64,000 nt of DNA, from assembly GCA_025766275.1 (NCBI GenBank), contig JAFKAC010000006.1, positions 1 through 64,000 of the forward strand, written 5' to 3'. This document shows positions 59,454-64,000 of this stretch, piece after piece. This DNA is from Lactarius indigo (taxonomy: Eukaryota > Basidiomycota > Agaricomycetes > Russulales > Russulaceae). The translations under genes were made by a program, and so were the position numbers. Every line of letters starts with the position of its first letter. The first letter of the stretch is position 1. The notes beneath the pieces are model-generated. The model was not told the origin of the DNA and made no database searches. It was given only the letters and a program-made list of their open reading frames with translations.

Positions 59454-62400
59454 CCTCTGGTGGCAGTAAGCGTGCCAGTACGCGTGGGAAATCGGGCAAC
59501 CCCAAATTGGCGATACAAGCGCCGTTGTATGTACTAATAGGTGTCCTGAGGGAATCATCCAGGATCCAAAGCTAACTTGGGCGTACTGCCCGTATTATGT
59601 CAAGAAGGACCATCCCGTACATTCTAGGCTACAGAATGTTGGCGCGGGCGCATGCACGTCTGCGGCTCATGTAGATCGGACATATGATACAGTTCGGGCA
59701 GGAGAGCGGGGTAGTGGTGCTGAATTTGGCACTAGCTAACGCCATACAGCGCAACCGAGCTTCACAGGCGAAAGTTTTCACAAGACCGGGATGTAGTGTC
59801 ATTATCTAGACAAGTGACCATAACACATGGTACAGCGGACTTTGTTTCGCCTCACACGTCGGTTTGATGCTGGGATCAATAGATGTCTCTTCCCCGCTAG
59901 ATTCTTGCTGTCCGAGCGTAAATAGCTGACGTCGGTCTCAGCTGACTTGACCAGACGAGTCCAAGATCAGACGCATCGAGTCTGATGGAAACAAGTCTGG
60001 GTCCGAAAAAGTACTTGGGGGATTGCGCCGTTGCGCCGTCGACCGACGATCAGATTAGACGTGTTCCAGTGGCTTTATTGGAAGCTCGTCACGCCCGGCC
60101 TTTACCTTATTAGAAGGTAATGGAATTCCAAAAATTGCCGCGAGAATCATCACGCGCCAAGGACAACAGCCATCTCGAATGTGAAAGGAATAGTGCAAAT
60201 GGAAGAACGCTGGATGGAGGATTGGCCGGAGGTAAACTTTAACGATTTTGGTCTCGCGCTATTCTCGATCATGGTGGAAAGCCTGAAAGTGCGAGATCAG
60301 GCTAGGTAGTCCTACTACATGTAACGTTTTTCTATGCGAAAAAAAAGCCCCCCCCCCATTGTTGTGTTCCCAGGGCCACGTAGCCTACTAGGGCTTCCCT
60401 CGAATCCGCTTTCAGTGAGACGAGATGTGTCTCCAGCTAACTTTGGATCACAAGCCATCTAAATCAGACAGATCAATCACACAAGCGGCACCACGACGTC
60501 GAATAAATATAGGCTTGTTCCGAACCAGAGGTTTGAGGGACGAACAGCAGTGACTAGAAGGAACGTGTACTCGTCGAGACTCGAAAGAGAGACGGGGAAG
60601 CTCGCCTTTTAGGTTTCGCTCGACCTACTGATTCGAATCCGGCACCAAAAGGAATTCCGTGCCAGACAGCGGAGGCCCATGCGAGGAGCGACGGGAAGCC
60701 GGAGTGAAGTGTACGCCGGTCGCAGGAGACCCGTCTCCGTCATCGAGGAAGCCACGTTCCCGAATGGCCCAGGTCAGTCCGGCATGGCGCTGTCCTAACA
60801 AATGTGGGCACCCTCCCGCGGTCGATCATATCGCATACCACCGCGGGCGGTAATCCCTCACTTTTGGACCGCACTCGAACTGTGGATGGACGGCATTTCT
60901 CCAAGGTTCGAAACACCAGGAGGGGCGCCGCCGCGGACGATGCTCGGTGCTTTGACGATCATCCCGTGCCCTTCTTTTGATTAGTATCATCGTCAAGGAG
61001 AGCGATGATACAGGCGTACGCAACCCGAGGCCATGACGCATAGCTCTGTATTTGTATCTTTTGTTTTAGCGTGCATCGAGCTCATTGGCGCGATGACGAC
61101 GACGAACCTTCGGCCTGCTATTTTGGGCAAAGTATCCACCGCGATTTCTTGATCACGAAGACAGGCACAAGAGGTTAGGGGCCCCACAATATGCCCCATC
61201 AGGGCAGAGGTGTCCTTTCTTCTCCACTGCCGTCCGCCACGTCAACAAGGCACGGATCGATGTTCTTGGGTAGACCAGAGCCGGAGCTTGCACCTTATGT
61301 CCAATCGATTCGGCAAAGGCTCGTGGTCGAAGAGGGTCAGACGGCTCTATCTGATGATGTTGCGCGGTGAAGGGAGGTCCTTCTCGGGGATGTCAAGGGA
61401 CTAGGCGAGGGCGCTGACTGTGGCGAGTGCCAGAAGTTTTTCCCCCTACCCTCACGTCTCACTACCGTCTCGCAACAGAGATCGAATGATTCTTAATGCC
61501 CATCTATTAAGCGTATGGCTGGTCGGTTCTCCAGAAACCAAAAATGATGATTATATGACCGGCCTCTTGCCTGAGTGACCGTAAAACTCGAAAAGGAAGC
61601 TACCCCTCCTGTTCTTGTTTCTACCAGACTTAGGTGACTGCATGTAGCTAGCAGGTTTCTTGGAGAGATCCGCCTCGATCTTGAGCTTGAGCAAGTGCCG
61701 TGTACCCCCGATCGCGATATGGATTGGCCCTTCTTTCTTAAACAAGCAGAAAAAGTCTTCTTCTTACGGATCGCTCATCAATCCAATCAATCCTGACGTC
61801 TCGTCCTAAACATGGAAGGTCGACGACGTCACTAAGAAGGAACACTGACACGTCCGCAATCTACCACCACTTCCGCCCTCCAATCTCTATGTATATCACT
61901 CCAGCTGGCGCACACGAGGGGCCTCCGCCAATGGCATTTCAGTTCCGCCGCGCAGAAGGGTACGGCATGGCATATGCATCGGCTCCGTGTGTGCCTCGAC
62001 GCGACATGCACGTGCATTATCGTCATCATCTGTAGCGCGGTTCTCCAAAACGCCCCATGCCGAGATAGTCGTGCGCCATCCCGCAAGTACTATTGCACGC
62101 TCGTAAGTCACTTCAGAGCATTTTTTTTTTCGCCGGGATACATTTGCGTACAACAAGGGGGCCAGTTTACGGGACGGGTGGACCCGCGGCTTTGGGCATT
62201 AAAAAAACGAAGCTGGGAACTTTGCTGCCTTGCTTCCCTCTTTCCGTTTCTTCTTTTACCTCGTGTGTTTCGCTCGCAAAAAGTCCTTGTAGCGTGTGTT
62301 CCGGCACCATCCTTTTCTTTTTATGGCATCCAAGTTCCGCACGCGGTTGGTGGCGAAAGAACAGCACGTTCATTCTGCGAACAAGACCTCCGTGATAGGG

Positions 62401-62883
62401 GCCGTACTTCGTGTTTCCAGGTGGGATTGTCAACGCCTAGGCACTTGTACTCATGATCTGGGCGTGGGGCGTCGCGATTCTCCGAAGATATCGTATGTGG
62501 ACATCAGTAGCCAATGGAACCCAATGATGATGGAAGCAAAGCTTCTCGATTTCATTTCAGCCTCGTGGAGAGGCTCAAGGATTATTGTGAACACATGAAT
62601 GTATCGATACATTACGATAACACGAGTTGGTCATTTACGGCGTATACGTTGTACAAAGCCAAAAGTATTGGGGTATCCGCGGGTTTTACAGTAAAGAAAT
62701 TTCGCTTGTGTTGTACAACATACAAATTAATAATTAAAATGCGTGAAGTTGCTGACCGACGGATGTAGAGTACGGCCAATGCTGTTGTCCCAGACAATGT
62801 ACAATGAAAAGGTGAAAAACGTGGTAGTTCCGGCGATGTCAAAATGAAATCACGGTTGCGACCCCGAAAACGTCCTGAATCAA
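59454..62883. other. 3.4 kb stretch without a recognisable gene
   Basis: Only short open frames are present on either strand. A run of A followed by C10 lies near 60340-60358. The plus strand at 60.66-61.46 kb has broken coding-like text (for example EEATFPNGPG near 60745) that never holds a frame beyond about 60 codons. A decayed gene is possible; I cannot name one. Confidence 0.4.
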
Positions 62884-64000
62884 TCAGAGTATGCGCTCGT
62901 CCAGAGGCAGGTCCAACGCGCCGTCCAGCCATTGATGTGCGCGCACTTCATGAATGCTCGCACGGCGTTCTGGATCCGGGTCCAGGCAGCGCAACATGAG
63001 CCGTTCCGCAGATTCAGAAACGTGAGCGGATGCATGGCTAGCGAGAATGACGCGGCCAGCGATTGCATCGCGTTCAGTCGGGAATGGAGAGGCCCCGGTG
63101 AGCAGATAGGAAAGAAGTACACCAAGCGTCCATATTTCTGCAGGAGGTGCATGGTACGGCCTCTTCTGAAGTACTTCAGATGCAGCATAGGCGGTTGTGC
63201 CAAAGAAGAGGGTATATAGTGGACGCGGCTCAGCAGGGTCCACGACAACGGCGCTACCAAAGTCAACAAGTTTCACCTGAAAAGGTATTCATGCGAGCGT
63301 CAGGGAGAGAAACGGAGGGCAGTTGACGAGTGATAACGCACGTTAAGGTAGCTGTCTACGAGGATGTTCTCATCCTTGACGTCGCAGTGTGAGACACCCT
63401 GACTGTCGAGGTAGTGGATGGCTTCGACAATCTGCGCGAATACGAATCGTGCTTGTTTCTCGGAGAGGCGTTTGTCCTTCGATTGTTCGATGCATTCAAA
63501 GAGATCGTGGGATGGTCGGCGTAAGAAGGCTCCTCGTTTTCCGTCCGGTCTAAGGTACGGTAGACACGGTTCAGTATGAACGAGAACAAGGTCCTTAGGC
63601 GATGCGCAAAGCTGCTTCGCACTCCCTGGTGCACATGAAAGATTGCCAGTGTTGGTGGAAAATTGAGGGGGGGTGTCGGGTAGTTGAAAGTCTGAATCGA
63701 CCGAAGGCGAAGGTGTTAACGCGGGCGTTGAGAGATGAGACGAGGCCTTTCCAGGCGCAATAACCAGCTCCTGTGGCGACGAATCGTTGGTCTGTGATAC
63801 CCACGGAGTGCCGTGGAGCTCCTGTACCTGTGGCAAGGAATGACACACATTAGCAACCCGATCATAGCACCCAGCGTCATTATGTGACGACTTACCAGAT
63901 AGAAGTACAGTTCGTCCTCGAAGAGGTCTACGCATTTAACTATGTTTGGATGATCTAGAAGACCTAGCAGTAAAGCCTCCGTGGGAACCCGGCGTGCGGA
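62884..64000 (-). CDS. Ser/Thr protein kinase, PAS-kinase-like catalytic domain (5' part outside window)
   Basis: Exons in reading order are 63896-64000 (continuing off the window), 63342-63827 and 62884-63276. The N-lobe end reads LDHPNIVKCVDLFEDELYFY and the hinge VQELHGTPW. About 85 residues of Ser/Pro-rich sequence then intervene before PSHDLFECIEQSKDKRLSEK starts the C-lobe. The catalytic loop is HCDVKDENILVD (Cys in place of the Arg of HRD), the metal motif VDFGSA, then FFGTTAYAASEVL, APPAEIWTLGVLLSYLLTG and a basic end-helix. KDEN and DFGSA fit the PASK/Psk branch, which senses nutrient state, but the PAS domains, if present, lie outside the window. All splice phases agree. The ATP-binding lysine is not visible here. 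Confidence 0.85.

Noticed and set aside
60600..60650. ATTCGAATCC followed by GGCACCA, like a tRNA 3' end.
   Set aside because: The stem halves do not pair and no 5' half is found.

Overview
The window reads as nuclear DNA of a filamentous basidiomycete, most likely an agaricomycete. The genes are intron-dense, with introns mostly 43-65 nt and GT..AG ends. Protein-coding regions are mostly housekeeping genes on both strands, separated by short AT-neutral spacers. A member of the Cantharellales (Rhizoctonia/Ceratobasidium type) is possible, but that is an inference from overall feel, not a measured placement. There is no operon logic. Neighbours do unrelated jobs, so co-location should not be read as a pathway.

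Left third (1-24.9 kb): 3' end of cohesin SMC3 (+); convergent indoleamine 2,3-dioxygenase (-); lipin/phosphatidate phosphatase (+) and the CPSF73/Ysh1 endonuclease (+), both carrying many single-base frameshifts in this sequence; a Sec7-PH Arf exchange factor (+); a large AreA/Gaf1-type GATA factor (-); about 4 kb with no recognisable gene; and signal peptide peptidase (-).

Middle (24.9-45 kb): gamma-glutamyltranspeptidase (-), an unrecognised serine/proline-rich protein (+) and a UPF0643-family protein (-). Then comes a roughly 6 kb gene-poor tract with two diverged copies of a ~0.85 kb repeat, homopolymers and microsatellites. It is followed by an intron-containing elongator tRNA-Met, an orphan first exon of a 14-3-3 gene next to a near-perfect 19-bp palindrome, a complex I 21 kDa subunit (+), a putative membrane protein (-) and a Tat-SF1/Cus2 splicing factor (+).

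Right third (45-64 kb): type II phosphatidylinositol 4-kinase (-), a conserved protein of unknown function (+), two tandem I9-type proteinase inhibitors (-), a Mag1-type 3-methyladenine DNA glycosylase with a 7-nt micro-exon (+), GPI ethanolamine phosphate transferase 3 (-), a 3.4 kb empty stretch, and the 3' part of a PAS-kinase-like Ser/Thr kinase with an insertion in its hinge (-), cut by the window edge.

I see no CRISPR array, no intact transposon, no biosynthetic cluster and nothing I can defend as a wholly new system. The best leads are the gene-poor repeat tract, the orphan 14-3-3 exon with its palindrome, the frameshift cluster at 3.8-8.1 kb, the micro-exons, and two conserved-looking genes of unknown function. 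All exon boundaries were fitted by eye to splice consensus and reading frame; no alignment was run.
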